Below are positions 21,772 through 31,278 of a DNA stretch of 52,530 nt, piece after piece. The position numbers and the translations under genes were made by a program. Numbering within the stretch: the first letter of the stretch is position 1; each line of letters opens with the position of its first letter. Source of the stretch: an uncultured Phascolarctobacterium sp. (lineage in GTDB: Bacteria > Bacillota > Negativicutes > Acidaminococcales > Acidaminococcaceae); assembly GCF_934190775.1 (NCBI RefSeq), contig NZ_CAKPTG010000019.1:1-52530 (forward strand), read 5' to 3'. The notes under the pieces were generated by a model, which ran no database searches, was not told the origin of the DNA, and was given only the letters and a program-made list of their open reading frames with translations.

Positions 21772-24135
21772 ATGCAGACGAAGGACGTACGAGAAAAAAT
21801 TTTAAGCCTGATGCGTGATGGCAGCTATGCGCCGATGACCTCGGAGGAGCTGGTGGATGCACTGGGGCATGATGTTAATCCCAACAAGTTTTGGGATGAG
21901 CTGCTGGCGCTGGAGCAGAACGGCGAGATTATAAAAACACGCTTTGAAACATACGGTCTGCCGGAGAAAATGGGCCTGGTTGCAGGACGCTTTCAGCTGA
22001 CGAGCAAGGGCTTCGGCTTTGTCATCCCGGATAACAAGGGCGACAGACCGGACGTGTTCATTCCGCCGCGCGCTTTGCATGGTGCGATGAACAATGACCG
22101 CGTGCTGGCGCGTGTGAACAATGCGACGCAGGGTAAAAAGCCTGAGGGCGAAATCCTGCGTATCATCACGCATGCTAATAATAAGGTGGTAGGCGTTTTC
22201 CACCAGACCGGTGATTTCGCCTTTGTAACGCCTGACGACAAGCGTATCGGTCAGGACGTATATGTTATGCGCAAGCATTTTAACGGAGCCAAGGAAGGAC
22301 AGAAGGTAGTAGTAGAAATTACCGAATGGCCGCAGGAGCACCGCAAGGCGGAAGGCAAGGTTACCGAGGTTTTGGGCAACATCGGTGATGTAGGCCTGGA
22401 GATTCTGTCGATTATCAAGCAGAATGACCTGCCGCTGACCTTCCCGGAAGAGGTGCTGGAGGCTTCGCGCAAGGTGCCGAAGTCTATTAAAAAGAGCGAA
22501 CTGGCAGGCCGTCGCGACCTGCGTGAGCGCACTGTCGTAACCGTCGACGGCGAGGATGCCAAGGATTTGGACGATGCTGTTTACGTAGAGCAGATAAGCG
22601 ACAACGAATACCTGCTGGGCGTTTATATTGCAGATGTCAGCTATTATGTTACGGAAGACAGCGTGCTGGATAAGGAAGCAAGAGAGCGCGGCACAAGCGT
22701 TTATCTTGTCGACCGCGTACTGCCGATGCTGCCGGAGCGCTTGTCGAACGGTATCTGCAGCCTGAATGCCGGTGAGGACCGCTTGTCCATGGCCTGCGAG
22801 ATGCATATCGACAAAATGGGCAAGGTGCTCAGCTACGAGATTTTCCCGGCGGTTATCAATGTCCGCCACCGCCTGAGCTATAATATTGTGCGTGCAATTT
22901 TGGCAGGCGACAAGGAAATGTGCGACAAGTATGAGGACATTTTGCCGATGATTGCCCGCATGGATATTTTGCGCCAGATTTTGCATGACAAGCGTGCGCG
23001 CCGCGGTGCTGTGGACTTTGATTTGCCGGAGCAGAAGGTTATTCTGGACGAAAAGCTGCACCCGATTGAGATTGTGCAGCGCATTCACGGCAATGCGGAG
23101 TCGATTATTGAGGAGTTTATGCTGGCGGCTAACGAAACTGTTGCGCAGCATATGTTTAATCAGCACTGGCCGTTTATCTATCGTGTGCATGATATTCCGA
23201 ACGAGGAAAAGATGCAGGAATTCGCCAAGCTGTTGACAAACTTTAATATTAAGTTCATTCCCAAGGAAGAAACGGAACCGAGGGATATTCAGCAGGCTGT
23301 GAAGGAAATTGCCGGCCGTCCGGAGGAACGTCTGGTAACAACAGTAGCGCTGCGCTCCATGAAGCAGGCAGTTTACCAGACGGATAACATCGGTCACTTT
23401 GGCCTGGCAGCGAAGTACTACACACACTTTACCTCGCCGATCCGCCGTTATCCCGACCTTATTGTGCACCGCCTGCTGCGTGCCTGGATGGCCAAGCTCA
23501 CGCTGAAGGAAGCAGATGCTGAAAAGCTGGGCGATAAGCTGGATATTATTGCCGATCATTCCTCCATTCGCGAGCGTGTGGCAGCGGATGCGGAGCGTGC
23601 TACCGTCGACCTCAAGAAGTGCGAATATATGGCAGACCATATCGGTGAAGAGTTTGACGGCGTAATTTCCGGTGTGACGGCCTTTGGCATGTTCGTTGAG
23701 CTGGAAAATGGCGTCGAGGGACTGGTGCATATTTCCAGCCTGATGGACGATTACTACGAATATTACGAGGAGCGTTATGCCCTTGTCGGCACGCACAGCG
23801 GTCACACCTATCGCCTGGGCGATAAGGTGCGCATTGAGGTGCTGCAGGTAAATATCAGCGATGTAAGCATCGACTTCATCATGGCAGGGGAGAATGCAGG
23901 CGTGCGTGAGCACATCCGCCAGCAGCTGCTGATGAAACAGAAGCCGAGCAGCGGACGCAGCACGCAGAGCATCGCTCTGAGTGCGGAGACGCAGAAGAAA
24001 AAGCACAAGGGTGCGAAGAATAAAGAGGCAGGACGCCGCAGCGCCAAGCACGGCAAGCCTGCGCCGAAGAGCAGCGCCAAGGGTGGCAGCAAATCCGGCA
24101 AAAAGAGTAGGAAAAAGAATAGGAAAAGCAGATAA
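21772..24135 (+). CDS. rnr: Ribonuclease R
   Basis: RNase R is a 3'-5' processive exoribonuclease that degrades structured RNA and works with tmRNA/SmpB in clearing defective mRNAs. The 787-residue protein has an N-terminal winged helix (about 1-65), cold-shock domains (about 70-220), the RNB catalytic domain with acidic residues in DAKDLDDAVYVE, and a C-terminal S1 domain (GVISGVTAFGMFVELENGVEGLVHISS). A Lys/Ser/Arg-rich tail of about 65 residues follows, typical of RNase R. It ends 2 bp before smpB, fitting joint expression in trans-translation. Confidence 0.95.
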   Translation: MQTKDVREKILSLMRDGSYAPMTSEELVDALGHDVNPNKFWDELLALEQNGEIIKTRFETYGLPEKMGLVAGRFQLTSKGFGFVIPDNKGDRPDVFIPPRALHGAMNNDRVLARVNNATQGKKPEGEILRIITHANNKVVGVFHQTGDFAFVTPDDKRIGQDVYVMRKHFNGAKEGQKVVVEITEWPQEHRKAEGKVTEVLGNIGDVGLEILSIIKQNDLPLTFPEEVLEASRKVPKSIKKSELAGRRDLRERTVVTVDGEDAKDLDDAVYVEQISDNEYLLGVYIADVSYYVTEDSVLDKEARERGTSVYLVDRVLPMLPERLSNGICSLNAGEDRLSMACEMHIDKMGKVLSYEIFPAVINVRHRLSYNIVRAILAGDKEMCDKYEDILPMIARMDILRQILHDKRARRGAVDFDLPEQKVILDEKLHPIEIVQRIHGNAESIIEEFMLAANETVAQHMFNQHWPFIYRVHDIPNEEKMQEFAKLLTNFNIKFIPKEETEPRDIQQAVKEIAGRPEERLVTTVALRSMKQAVYQTDNIGHFGLAAKYYTHFTSPIRRYPDLIVHRLLRAWMAKLTLKEADAEKLGDKLDIIADHSSIRERVAADAERATVDLKKCEYMADHIGEEFDGVISGVTAFGMFVELENGVEGLVHISSLMDDYYEYYEERYALVGTHSGHTYRLGDKVRIEVLQVNISDVSIDFIMAGENAGVREHIRQQLLMKQKPSSGRSTQSIALSAETQKKKHKGAKNKEAGRRSAKHGKPAPKSSAKGGSKSGKKSRKKNRKSR

Positions 24136-24137
24136 TT

Positions 24138-24605
24138 ATGGCAGAACAAAAGATTAAAATTATAGCAGAAAATCGTAAGGCACGCCATGACTTTACCATT
24201 TACGAAACCTTTGAGGCAGGCATTGCGCTGACCGGTACGGAGGTAAAGTCCCTGCGTGCAGGCAAGGCGAATATGAAGGACAGCTATGCGCAGGTAACGC
24301 GTCAGGCGGAGGTTTTTGTGTATAACTTGCACATCAGCCCCTATGACCACGGCAATATCTTTAACCATGACCCGCTGCGCAGCCGCCGCCTTTTGCTGCA
24401 CCGTGCGGAGATTAACAAGCTCATCGGCAAGGTGAAGGAAAAGGGCTATGCGCTTGTACCGCTCAAGCTGTACTTTAAGCATGGTCTGGTGAAGCTGGAG
24501 CTGGCGCTGGCAGTAGGCAAGAAGCTGTATGATAAGCGTCAGGACATGGCCAAGCGCGACGCGAAGCGCGAGATGGAGCGCGCGCTGAAGGACAGGAACA
24601 GGTAA
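24138..24605 (+). CDS. smpB: SsrA-binding protein SmpB
   Basis: SmpB binds the tRNA-like end of tmRNA and delivers it to stalled ribosomes. The 155-residue protein has the beta-barrel core with ALTGTEVKSLRAGKANMKDSY, HISPY and the conserved LLLHRAEINKL. Its basic tail KRDAKREMERALKDRNR enters the mRNA channel in known structures. The ATG at 24138 follows rnr by 2 bp. Its RNA partner ssrA lies about 3.9 kb downstream beyond the SNF2 gene. Confidence 0.96.
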   Translation: MAEQKIKIIAENRKARHDFTIYETFEAGIALTGTEVKSLRAGKANMKDSYAQVTRQAEVFVYNLHISPYDHGNIFNHDPLRSRRLLLHRAEINKLIGKVKEKGYALVPLKLYFKHGLVKLELALAVGKKLYDKRQDMAKRDAKREMERALKDRNR

Positions 24606-24612
24606 AACAGGT

Positions 24613-24663
24613 AGCTCTCTTGAGTGCGCCGGAAGTGTATTGGTGTGCTTAAGAGAGCTTTTT
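24613..24663 (+). terminator. Terminator after smpB
   Basis: AGCTCTCTT and AAGAGAGCT arms with extended imperfect pairing, then TTTTT. Confidence 0.85.
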
Positions 24664-24691
24664 ACATGAAGGGTACGGGAGTGTTGCGATA

Positions 24692-27600
24692 GTGAAGTGG
24701 CAGAATTATTTTCCTTGGAAAATATTACAAAGAGGCAGAGAATATTATCGTGAAGGCAATATAGATGATATTATTATCGATGGCTTGTCCTTGGAGGCTT
24801 ATGTATTTGGCAGGGATGTATATCATGTTCATGTAAAAATAACTGAAAACCATAAGCTTGCTATGGACTGCTCTTGTCCATATAATGCTACAGGACCATG
24901 TAAGCATATAGCTGCTGCCTTATTTTTAGCCGAGCAAGAAGGCTTTTTTGATGATGAGCGCATTAATGAATTTTTGGATAAAAATAATAAGACATTCATT
25001 AAGCCGTTTTTTTCTGCCAGTGATTACGATGAATGCATTTTTAATCTGGCAGAAATAACCAGAAAAGTTTGTTGCACTGAAGAAGCTTATGCAAAAGCTA
25101 AAAAACTGGTGCAGCAGGATGTTGTTTTGACAGCTTGTGATACAGAAGAAAATGATTTCTATTCGCCTGATTCGAAAAAAATCTTAACAGCCCGTATAGA
25201 AGGATATGCCTTCTTTAGCAATGGACGGTACCCGTTAAAGATTGTTTTTTCGGAAGATGATATCTTAGCTATAGAATGCAGCGTGCCGCGAGCACAGTTT
25301 AGTTATTTTGCGCATTGGTCACCGGAAGCTAAGAGGTTTAAATTTAATGCCTACCTTATGGCTTTTCTGCTTTTGATTGATGCTTACATTAAAGAACATA
25401 ATCCTGGCGATTACACCAGCACTGCCGGAAGGGAATTGCTGGAGCTTTATAGCAGCAAGCCGAAATCTTTAATTCCTGTTATGCAAAAGCATAGTAATGC
25501 AAACATGGTGCAGCTTGTACCTCGGTTGGAGCTTAGTGAGGATGCGTTAAATCTATCCTTTAAAATTGGCAGGGACAAGCTGTTCGTTGTCAAAAATATC
25601 CCTGGATTAGTGAAGGAGTATAGCTTTAGCGCAGAACATGCTTTGGGCAGTAAGGATAGTATTAATTTCAGTATAGAGAAATTTACGGAAGCTGCATATA
25701 AGTATTACACCCTGCTTAGGGAGGTTGTGGAAGAAGATAATTTCCGTACTGCTGAAAATATGAAATATCGCAGTTATGGCGTACCGGTTAAAAGCATTGC
25801 TTCAGGCAACAGTATTTTGCTGTTCGGCAAGACGTTAGACAGCTTTTATGAGCTGGCGAGCGGTACAAAAATTGAAGCAACGTGTAAGCTTAACGACAGC
25901 AGTAAAAAGCTTATCTTAGGCTTCCGCGATAAAAATCTGGATGTAAACCTGATTCTTTCTCCTGATATGAATAAAAAGGGTGTATTTAAAGGAATCAATG
26001 TAGAGGGTAATCTGCCTAAGGTGTATCAGGGTTCTAAATTTGCTTACTTTGCTGATGATTATTATTTGAACCGTATGGATATTGCCCTTTTTAATAAATT
26101 ACAGCCGTTGCTTAAACATAGTGAAAATGGTAAGGTTAGCCTGAAAATAGGTCATAAGGACTTGAACAGGTTTTATTATCAGGTATTGCCGGAGCTGGCA
26201 AGCTGTGCACAGATAATTGAACATGATGCGGCTGTCATTGAAAAATATCTGCAGCCGGAGGTAAAATTTTCCTTCTTTTTGGATTATCAGCAAGGAAAAA
26301 TTTTTTGTGTGGCCAAAGCCTGCTATGGTGAAGAGCAATATAATCTGCTGGATGCCTTAGCCGGTAACATGATTGCTGCCAGCAGAGATGAAGATAAGGA
26401 AAAGCAGCTGGTAGAACTGCTTCATTATTATTTTAATGAGGTTGATATGACTGAGCTTGCTTTTGTTATTGATAAAGATGAAGACGTCATGTGGCAGTTC
26501 CTGGAAAATGGTGTTGCTCAGCTTATGGAGTTAGGTGATGTGAACAGCACGGATGCTTTTCAGCGGATTAAAATCCACCATAAAGTTAATGTCAGTGTGG
26601 GTGTAAGCATTGACAGCGGCTTAATGGATTTGTCACTGACTACCAGTGAAATTTCTCTGGAAGATTTGTTGGCAATCATAGGCAGTTATAAAAACAAGAA
26701 AAAATATCATCGTCTGCGTAATGGTGACTTTGTCAATATTACTAATAAGGCTATTGAAGAATTAGCAGATATGTTTACGGCGATGCGGATTGCCCCAAAA
26801 GATTTTGTCAAAGGAAAAATGCAGCTGCCTGCTTACAGGGCGTTTTATCTGGATAAAATGCTGGAGCAAAATGCAGATTTATATACAGAGCGTGACAGCA
26901 AATTCCGCAGGCTTATTAAGGAATTCAAGGTTATCAATGAATCTGATTTTGAAGTACCGCCCTCTTTAGTTAAGGTAATGCGCAATTATCAGGAATATGG
27001 TTATAAATGGCTGCGAACTTTGGCAGCTTATGGTTTTGGCGGTGTTTTGGCAGATGACATGGGCCTTGGCAAAACACTGCAAAGCATAGCTGTTTTAGTA
27101 GCTGCTAAAGAAGCAGGTGAAGAGGGAACATCGCTGATAGTTTGTCCTGCTTCGCTTATTTATAATTGGCAGGAGGAATTTACGCGGTTTGCACCAGCTT
27201 TAAAGATTATTTTGATTGTTGGTACACAAAAAGAGCGGGAAGAAAAAATTGCTCAGCTTACCGGTTATGATGTAGCTATTACATCTTATGATTTGTTGAA
27301 GCGGGATATATCAGCATATGAGGGAAAGACCTTTAATTATGAATTTATCGACGAAGCTCAATTTATAAAGAATCATACTACAGCTGCAGCAAAATCGGTT
27401 AAGCTGATTAAAAGTAAGCACCGCTTTGCACTGACGGGTACACCTATCGAGAATCGCTTAAGTGAACTCTGGAGCATTTTTGATTATCTTATGCCAGGTT
27501 ATTTGTATGAATATAGTTGTTTTAAAAAGGAGCTTGAGCAGCCGATTGTTAAAAGCAATGATGAAACTGCTGGCAAGCGCTTAAAGCAATTAATAGCACC

Positions 27601-28363
27601 CTTTATTTTGCGACGTTTAAAGAAGGATGTTTTAAACGAACTGCCGGAAAAAATCGAAGAGGTGCGTATCGCGTGCTTTGATGCCAAGCAGCAGGCTCTT
27701 TATGATGGGCAGGTTGTGAAAACGCTCAAATTAGTGCAGTCGCAGAGTGAAGAAGAGCTTTCTAAGAGCAAAATACAGATTTTTGCAGAGCTGATGCGTT
27801 TGCGTCAGATTTGCTGTGATCCTGGCTTGGCATTCAGTAATTATGAAGGTGCTTCTGCTAAGCGGGAACTGTGCCTGGAGATGGTGCAAAGTGCGATTGC
27901 AGGCGAGCATAAGGTACTGATTTTTTCTCAGTTTAAATCTATGCTAGAGCTTTTAGCTGATGATTTGCAGCGAGAAGGCATTAGCTACTATACGATTACC
28001 GGTGCAACGCCTAAGGAGAAAAGGCTTGAACTGGTGCGTGCTTTTAATAATGATGCTACACCTGTATTTCTTATTTCGCTCAAGGCTGGTGGTACCGGCT
28101 TGAACCTGACAGGAGCAGATGTGGTGATTCATTATGATCCGTGGTGGAACGTTGCAGCACAAAATCAGGCTACAGATAGAGCGCATCGCATTGGACAGGA
28201 AAAGGTTGTTTCTGTTTATAAGCTGGTGGCGAAAAACTCTATTGAAGAAAAAATCTTAAAGATGCAGAACGATAAACAGAATTTGGCTGAAAGCATTTTG
28301 TCTGTTGATGGACGCAATAGCATCTTTAAGATGTCTAAGGAAGAGCTGCTGAATTTATTGTAA
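24692..28363 (+). CDS. SNF2-family helicase with N-terminal SWIM zinc finger
   Basis: A 1223-residue protein. The SWIM zinc motif C-x-C...C-x-H is at residues 60-72 (CSCPYNATGPCKH). A long middle domain follows (Firmicute SNF2-N-like), and the SNF2 ATPase core begins near residue 770, with Walker A DDMGLGKT (about 788-795), the DEAQ box (about 887) and the C-terminal helicase lobe with QATDRAHRIGQ. Such proteins are nucleic-acid-dependent translocases of uncertain role, proposed in transcription recycling or repair. The start is GTG 24692 with GGGAG upstream. It is transcribed apart from smpB (terminator between) and sits just before ssrA. Confidence 0.88.
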   Translation: MKWQNYFPWKILQRGREYYREGNIDDIIIDGLSLEAYVFGRDVYHVHVKITENHKLAMDCSCPYNATGPCKHIAAALFLAEQEGFFDDERINEFLDKNNKTFIKPFFSASDYDECIFNLAEITRKVCCTEEAYAKAKKLVQQDVVLTACDTEENDFYSPDSKKILTARIEGYAFFSNGRYPLKIVFSEDDILAIECSVPRAQFSYFAHWSPEAKRFKFNAYLMAFLLLIDAYIKEHNPGDYTSTAGRELLELYSSKPKSLIPVMQKHSNANMVQLVPRLELSEDALNLSFKIGRDKLFVVKNIPGLVKEYSFSAEHALGSKDSINFSIEKFTEAAYKYYTLLREVVEEDNFRTAENMKYRSYGVPVKSIASGNSILLFGKTLDSFYELASGTKIEATCKLNDSSKKLILGFRDKNLDVNLILSPDMNKKGVFKGINVEGNLPKVYQGSKFAYFADDYYLNRMDIALFNKLQPLLKHSENGKVSLKIGHKDLNRFYYQVLPELASCAQIIEHDAAVIEKYLQPEVKFSFFLDYQQGKIFCVAKACYGEEQYNLLDALAGNMIAASRDEDKEKQLVELLHYYFNEVDMTELAFVIDKDEDVMWQFLENGVAQLMELGDVNSTDAFQRIKIHHKVNVSVGVSIDSGLMDLSLTTSEISLEDLLAIIGSYKNKKKYHRLRNGDFVNITNKAIEELADMFTAMRIAPKDFVKGKMQLPAYRAFYLDKMLEQNADLYTERDSKFRRLIKEFKVINESDFEVPPSLVKVMRNYQEYGYKWLRTLAAYGFGGVLADDMGLGKTLQSIAVLVAAKEAGEEGTSLIVCPASLIYNWQEEFTRFAPALKIILIVGTQKEREEKIAQLTGYDVAITSYDLLKRDISAYEGKTFNYEFIDEAQFIKNHTTAAAKSVKLIKSKHRFALTGTPIENRLSELWSIFDYLMPGYLYEYSCFKKELEQPIVKSNDETAGKRLKQLIAPFILRRLKKDVLNELPEKIEEVRIACFDAKQQALYDGQVVKTLKLVQSQSEEELSKSKIQIFAELMRLRQICCDPGLAFSNYEGASAKRELCLEMVQSAIAGEHKVLIFSQFKSMLELLADDLQREGISYYTITGATPKEKRLELVRAFNNDATPVFLISLKAGGTGLNLTGADVVIHYDPWWNVAAQNQATDRAHRIGQEKVVSVYKLVAKNSIEEKILKMQNDKQNLAESILSVDGRNSIFKMSKEELLNLL

Positions 28364-28394
28364 AAGCCGTCACAATTTATTCATAATATGCTAT

Positions 28395-28423
28395 TTGACT
28401 TTTTGACTAAAGCATAGTACAAT
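28395..28423 (+). promoter_or_regulatory. ssrA promoter
   Basis: TTGACT (28395-28400), a 17-bp spacer and TACAAT (28418-28423), about 44 bp before the mature 5' end. Confidence 0.75.
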
Positions 28424-28466
28424 ATCATTGTAGCGTATCGGCTCTTTCACCGATATATTCCAATTT

Positions 28467-28816
28467 GGGGATGTACTGGTTTCGACGGGGGTAGGTGCGG
28501 TATGATAAGCGAGCCGTGGTTCCATCTGCACGATAATCGGTGGGCACGTTTAAATATAAACGCTGAACAAGAATACGCTTTAGCAGCTTAATCTGCTAAC
28601 TGTCTCTGAGCCTCTTCCCGCGGGTGAGGAATGACAGTCAATAGTGGGATACCTTAAGGCTGATTCCTATAGGCTTTAAGGGAAACTCTTTAGGATAGCA
28701 ATGTGAAGGCCCGTCGTCAGGCAATCGCAGCGCGAAACAAAGTATGACGTCTGCGCTCGGAGAAAGTTGTATGGCAATATTTTCGGACAGGGGTTCGACT
28801 CCCCTCATCTCCACCA
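28467..28816 (+). ncRNA. ssrA: Transfer-messenger RNA (tmRNA)
   Basis: tmRNA rescues stalled ribosomes and tags the nascent peptide for proteolysis. The 5' end GGGGATGTACTGGTTTCGAC and the 3' end GGTTCGACTCCCCTCATCTC plus CACCA form the tRNA-Ala-like domain, with encoded CCA. The tag reading frame at about 28544-28591 gives ARLNINAEQEYALAA and a stop; the C-terminal ALAA is the canonical degradation signal. The resume codon (GCA at 28544) is inferred. Partners smpB and rnr are upstream. Confidence 0.96.
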
Positions 28817-28855
28817 GAATTAGTCCAATCGTGACAGTTGATTGGTGGAATAAAA

Positions 28856-28894
28856 AACAGAGGATAGTGTATGACAGCACTATTCTCTGTTTTT
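28856..28894 (+). terminator. Terminator after ssrA
   Basis: AACAGAGGATAGTG pairs with CACTATTCTCTGTT across a short loop, followed by TTTT. Confidence 0.85.
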
Positions 28895-28980
28895 ATTTGA
28901 AAAATGCTTTTATATGCAGGAGTGTCGGGATAGAGTAGATTATTCCTAGCTGAAAGTGGAAAAGGAAAGTGGGTTATAGC

Positions 28981-29433
28981 GTGGAAAATTTTGGCGAATA
29001 TCTTTTAGGTGCCTTAGGCTGTATTAACATGATTTTGGCGATGCGTAAGTTTGAAATACAGTGGACGTTTTGTGATTATGTGGCACCTGTGCTGGAGGAG
29101 ACAGGCGAAACGATGCTAGGAAAACGTGGCTCCTTCTTAGTACTGGTTGCGACCATCTTTATTCTGGGGTTGCCCATCAGACACCAATTATACCGGGGTG
29201 ATTATGTGCTGCCTTTGTTTATTTTCCTGCATTTTGTTGTTATGCGGGTATTTTGGCTGCAGACACAGAGAATGATTTATCTTGTGTTCGATCAGTATAA
29301 CGAGGAAATATGTGAAAGCTACGAGAAGCAGGAGGAGGAGCCGGAGTATCCCTGGAAGGAAGCGGAGCTGAGCCTGCTGTCGCTGCCTTGGACCTGGACG
29401 GATAGTTATAATCGCTATAATAATTTAGAGTAG
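28981..29433 (+). CDS. Small membrane protein of unknown function
   Basis: About 150 residues with two clear hydrophobic segments (SFLVLVATIFILGLPI and VLPLFIFLHFVVMRVFW) and an acidic, proline- and tryptophan-containing C-terminal tail. I recognise no family. The start is uncertain: GTG 28981 or GTG 28969 in the same frame, neither with an ideal ribosome binding site. It stands alone between the ssrA terminator and a downstream hairpin. Confidence 0.5.
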   Translation: MENFGEYLLGALGCINMILAMRKFEIQWTFCDYVAPVLEETGETMLGKRGSFLVLVATIFILGLPIRHQLYRGDYVLPLFIFLHFVVMRVFWLQTQRMIYLVFDQYNEEICESYEKQEEEPEYPWKEAELSLLSLPWTWTDSYNRYNNLE

Positions 29434-29473
29434 GCTGGGGGAGTAGACTAAGCATTATTAATATGGAAAAATT

Positions 29474-29576
29474 AGCTCTGCTGCGGAGTGTGCAGCAGGG
29501 CTACGGAAAATTTTTAAAGCATAAAAAAGCCTATTGGATTACGTGGTCAGTAATTCAGTAGGCTTGATTTTTTTTT
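29474..29576 (+). terminator. Two successive hairpins, the second a strong terminator
   Basis: Hairpin 29474-29502 (AGCTCTGCTGC/GCAGCAGGGCT) lacks a T tract. Hairpin 29527-29565 (AAGCCTATTGGATTAC with GTAATTCAGTAGGCTT) is followed by a run of T. The region to 29728 has no gene except the repeat hairpin listed next. Confidence 0.75.
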
Positions 29577-29676
29577 AGTATGTCGGTGTTCAACCGCTGA
29601 ACAAGGTATAGCATATAATAACGAGGTAATCGTGGAAAAAAGGTGCGCGTTGAATTTGTTAGAGAGAGTAACACAG

Positions 29677-29714
29677 GCTGACGCTTCGCGGTTACGCAAG
29701 GCGTCAGCCATTTT
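29677..29714. repeat. GGCTGACGC/GCGTCAGCC terminator repeat, copy 1
   Basis: The arms ACAGGCTGACGCTTCGC and GCAAGGCGTCAGCC are followed by ATTTTT. Nearly the same hairpin occurs at 30837 and 31124, so it is a repeated terminator-like element. Confidence 0.65.
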
Positions 29715-29728
29715 TAAAACGATTGATA

Positions 29729-29757
29729 TTGGAAAAAAGCAGCCTTTGTCATATAAT
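29729..29757 (+). promoter_or_regulatory. Promoter of the Sel1-repeat gene
   Basis: TTGGAA (29729-29734), a 17-bp spacer and TATAAT (29752-29757), about 80 bp before the start codon. Confidence 0.65.
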
Positions 29758-29835
29758 ATGTATAAATAGGCGAAAATTTCACTGAATGATACTGCTTGAT
29801 AGTTTTATAAATACTAGAAATTTGGGGTGTATACG

Positions 29836-30729
29836 ATGAGTAGATTTGATTTTTTGAAGAGCAAGGACCAAAAGCTATATAAGCTTTGCACACAGGTAGA
29901 AGAGCGCGTGAATGATGATGCTGATGTGTTTATGCTCAAATGCCGCAGAGCTTTGGAATGTGTAGTTACTGTTGCCGGTTGTAATGGTAGAAGCTTATAC
30001 GAAAAGGTTAATGACATAAAAAATAATTTGCAGATATCCAGAGAGATGCAGCATGAAATTTTTGCATTAAAGGATATGTGCAATGAGAATATCCATTTTG
30101 AAGAAAAGAGTAGAAGCGAAGTTGATGTTGCTGGAACACTTGCTAAGCTGGAGCACATTTGTCATTGGCTAGTTGATGCTATTATTGATAAGCAAGTAAA
30201 AACGGTTATTTCTGATAACGTAAATGTGCTGAAGGGAAAAACGCGCGAGCTGGAAGAGGCTTTCAAGAAAAATGATTTTGCAGCGGTAGCAAGGTTGAGC
30301 GAGGAGATTAAAGCCTTGTCTGATAAGCAGCGTGAGGATATACATGTTATTAAGAGCGGTTCTGAGTTAAATGCAGCTAAATTATATAAACAAGCTAAGC
30401 GAAAAAAAGATGAAGAAGATTATGAGGGAGCTTTTAAGCTTTTTATGCTGGCTGCAGAGAAGGGACATGCTGGCGCACAATACATGGTTGGCGAAGCATA
30501 TTTTTGGGGTGATGGTGTAGAGGAAAATAAAGAAGCAGCGGTTAAGTGGTATAAACTTGCGGCTGAGAAGGGATATGTAGATGCATATTATGATGTTGGA
30601 TGTGCTTATCATTATGGTGAAGGCGTAAAGGAAAATGAGGAAGAAGCGGTTAGGTGGTATAAACTTGCGGCTGAGAATGGCATTGAGAAGGCAAAGAATA
30701 TGGTAACTTATTTTAGTAGGCTGATATGA
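29836..30729 (+). CDS. Sel1-repeat protein with N-terminal helical domain
   Basis: A 297-residue soluble protein. Residues 1 to about 105 form a helical domain (CRRALECVVTVAG, LYEKVNDIKNNL, CNENIHFEE) like the DUF4145-type region found beside nucleases or sensors. The middle is a coiled-coil-like segment (about 115-180). The C-terminus holds about three Sel1/TPR-like repeats (GAQYMVGEAYFWGDGV, AAVKWYKLAAEKG, DAYYDVGCAYHYGEGV). Sel1 repeats mediate protein contacts. No catalytic motif is visible. ATG 29836 is preferred over GTG 29827, which overlaps the GGGGTG ribosome binding site. The function is unknown. Confidence 0.75.
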   Translation: MSRFDFLKSKDQKLYKLCTQVEERVNDDADVFMLKCRRALECVVTVAGCNGRSLYEKVNDIKNNLQISREMQHEIFALKDMCNENIHFEEKSRSEVDVAGTLAKLEHICHWLVDAIIDKQVKTVISDNVNVLKGKTRELEEAFKKNDFAAVARLSEEIKALSDKQREDIHVIKSGSELNAAKLYKQAKRKKDEEDYEGAFKLFMLAAEKGHAGAQYMVGEAYFWGDGVEENKEAAVKWYKLAAEKGYVDAYYDVGCAYHYGEGVKENEEEAVRWYKLAAENGIEKAKNMVTYFSRLI

Positions 30730-30836
30730 ATAAAATAGCTTGTGGTGCTTAGGTTGCAAGGTATTAAGACCACTCCAAAACATAACTTTTTACAGCTACT
30801 AGAAAAAATTGAATAACCTCGTACAAAACAATACAG

Positions 30837-30875
30837 GCTGACGCTTCGCATTTACGCAAAGCGTCAGCCTTTTTT
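30837..30875. repeat. GGCTGACGC/GCGTCAGCC terminator repeat, copy 2
   Basis: Same stem as copy 1, followed by TTTTTT and then TTCGTTGGCAGCTG, a flank shared with copy 3. Confidence 0.7.
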
Positions 30876-30982
30876 CGTTGGCAGCTGATAATTTGTGCCA
30901 AGTGTCCCGAATAATATATAAAATTTAGGACACATGCTGCTCTTGTTGATGCCCCTGCTACTCATTATTCTAAGCAGTGTGA

Positions 30983-31163
30983 TTGACAATTATGATTAGA
31001 ATGGTTAGAATATGAGCAGAATGATTAGAATATGGTTAGAATATGAGTAGAATAGAACTGAGGAGTGAGCAGAAATCCGCACCTTGCCAATGTCTTTTAC
31101 CATAATTCATAGCATATAACACAGGCTGACGCTTCGCATTTACGCAAGGCGTCAGCCTTTTTT
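30983..31163 (+). other. Promoter-like site, imperfect tandem repeat and terminator repeat copy 3
   Basis: TTGACA, a 17-bp spacer and TAGAAT (31006-31011) are followed by an imperfect tandem repeat of about 30 bp rich in TTAGAATATG (30992-31053). A GGCTGACGC/GCGTCAGCC terminator follows (31124-31157, then TTTTTT). A transcript of about 145 nt without an ORF would result. The promoter may be chance in AT-rich DNA. The 550-bp gap from 30730 to 31278 contains no gene that I can support. Confidence 0.4.
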
Positions 31164-31199
31164 CGTTGGCAGCTGCTACACTGACTAAAGCTTTTTATA

Positions 31200-31256
31200 T
31201 TGAAATTATGTTCGTAAAGTGCTATAATAGCATTACAAAAACACAACGAATGTTCG
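31200..31256 (+). promoter_or_regulatory. SOS promoter with LexA box
   Basis: TTGAAA (31200-31205), a 17-bp spacer and TATAAT (31223-31228). Downstream, 31245-31256 reads CGAACATTCGTT on the minus strand, matching the Gram-positive LexA box CGAAC-N4-GTT. A further half site (ATGTTCG) lies in the spacer. This predicts DNA-damage induction of the polymerase gene. Confidence 0.65.
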
Positions 31257-31278
31257 TTTAGTGCAGGAGGAATTTGTC

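Noticed and set aside
21802..24051. A 749-codon open frame on the minus strand opposite rnr, and similar long antisense frames opposite pgk-tpiA, hppA and the aminopeptidase
   Set aside because: These are by-products of codon bias in real genes on the + strand. They show no family motifs.
31261..31278. GTG 31261 as the start of the Y-family polymerase
   Set aside because: It overlaps the GGAGGAA ribosome binding site of the ATG at 31279, and the added residues are not conserved-looking.
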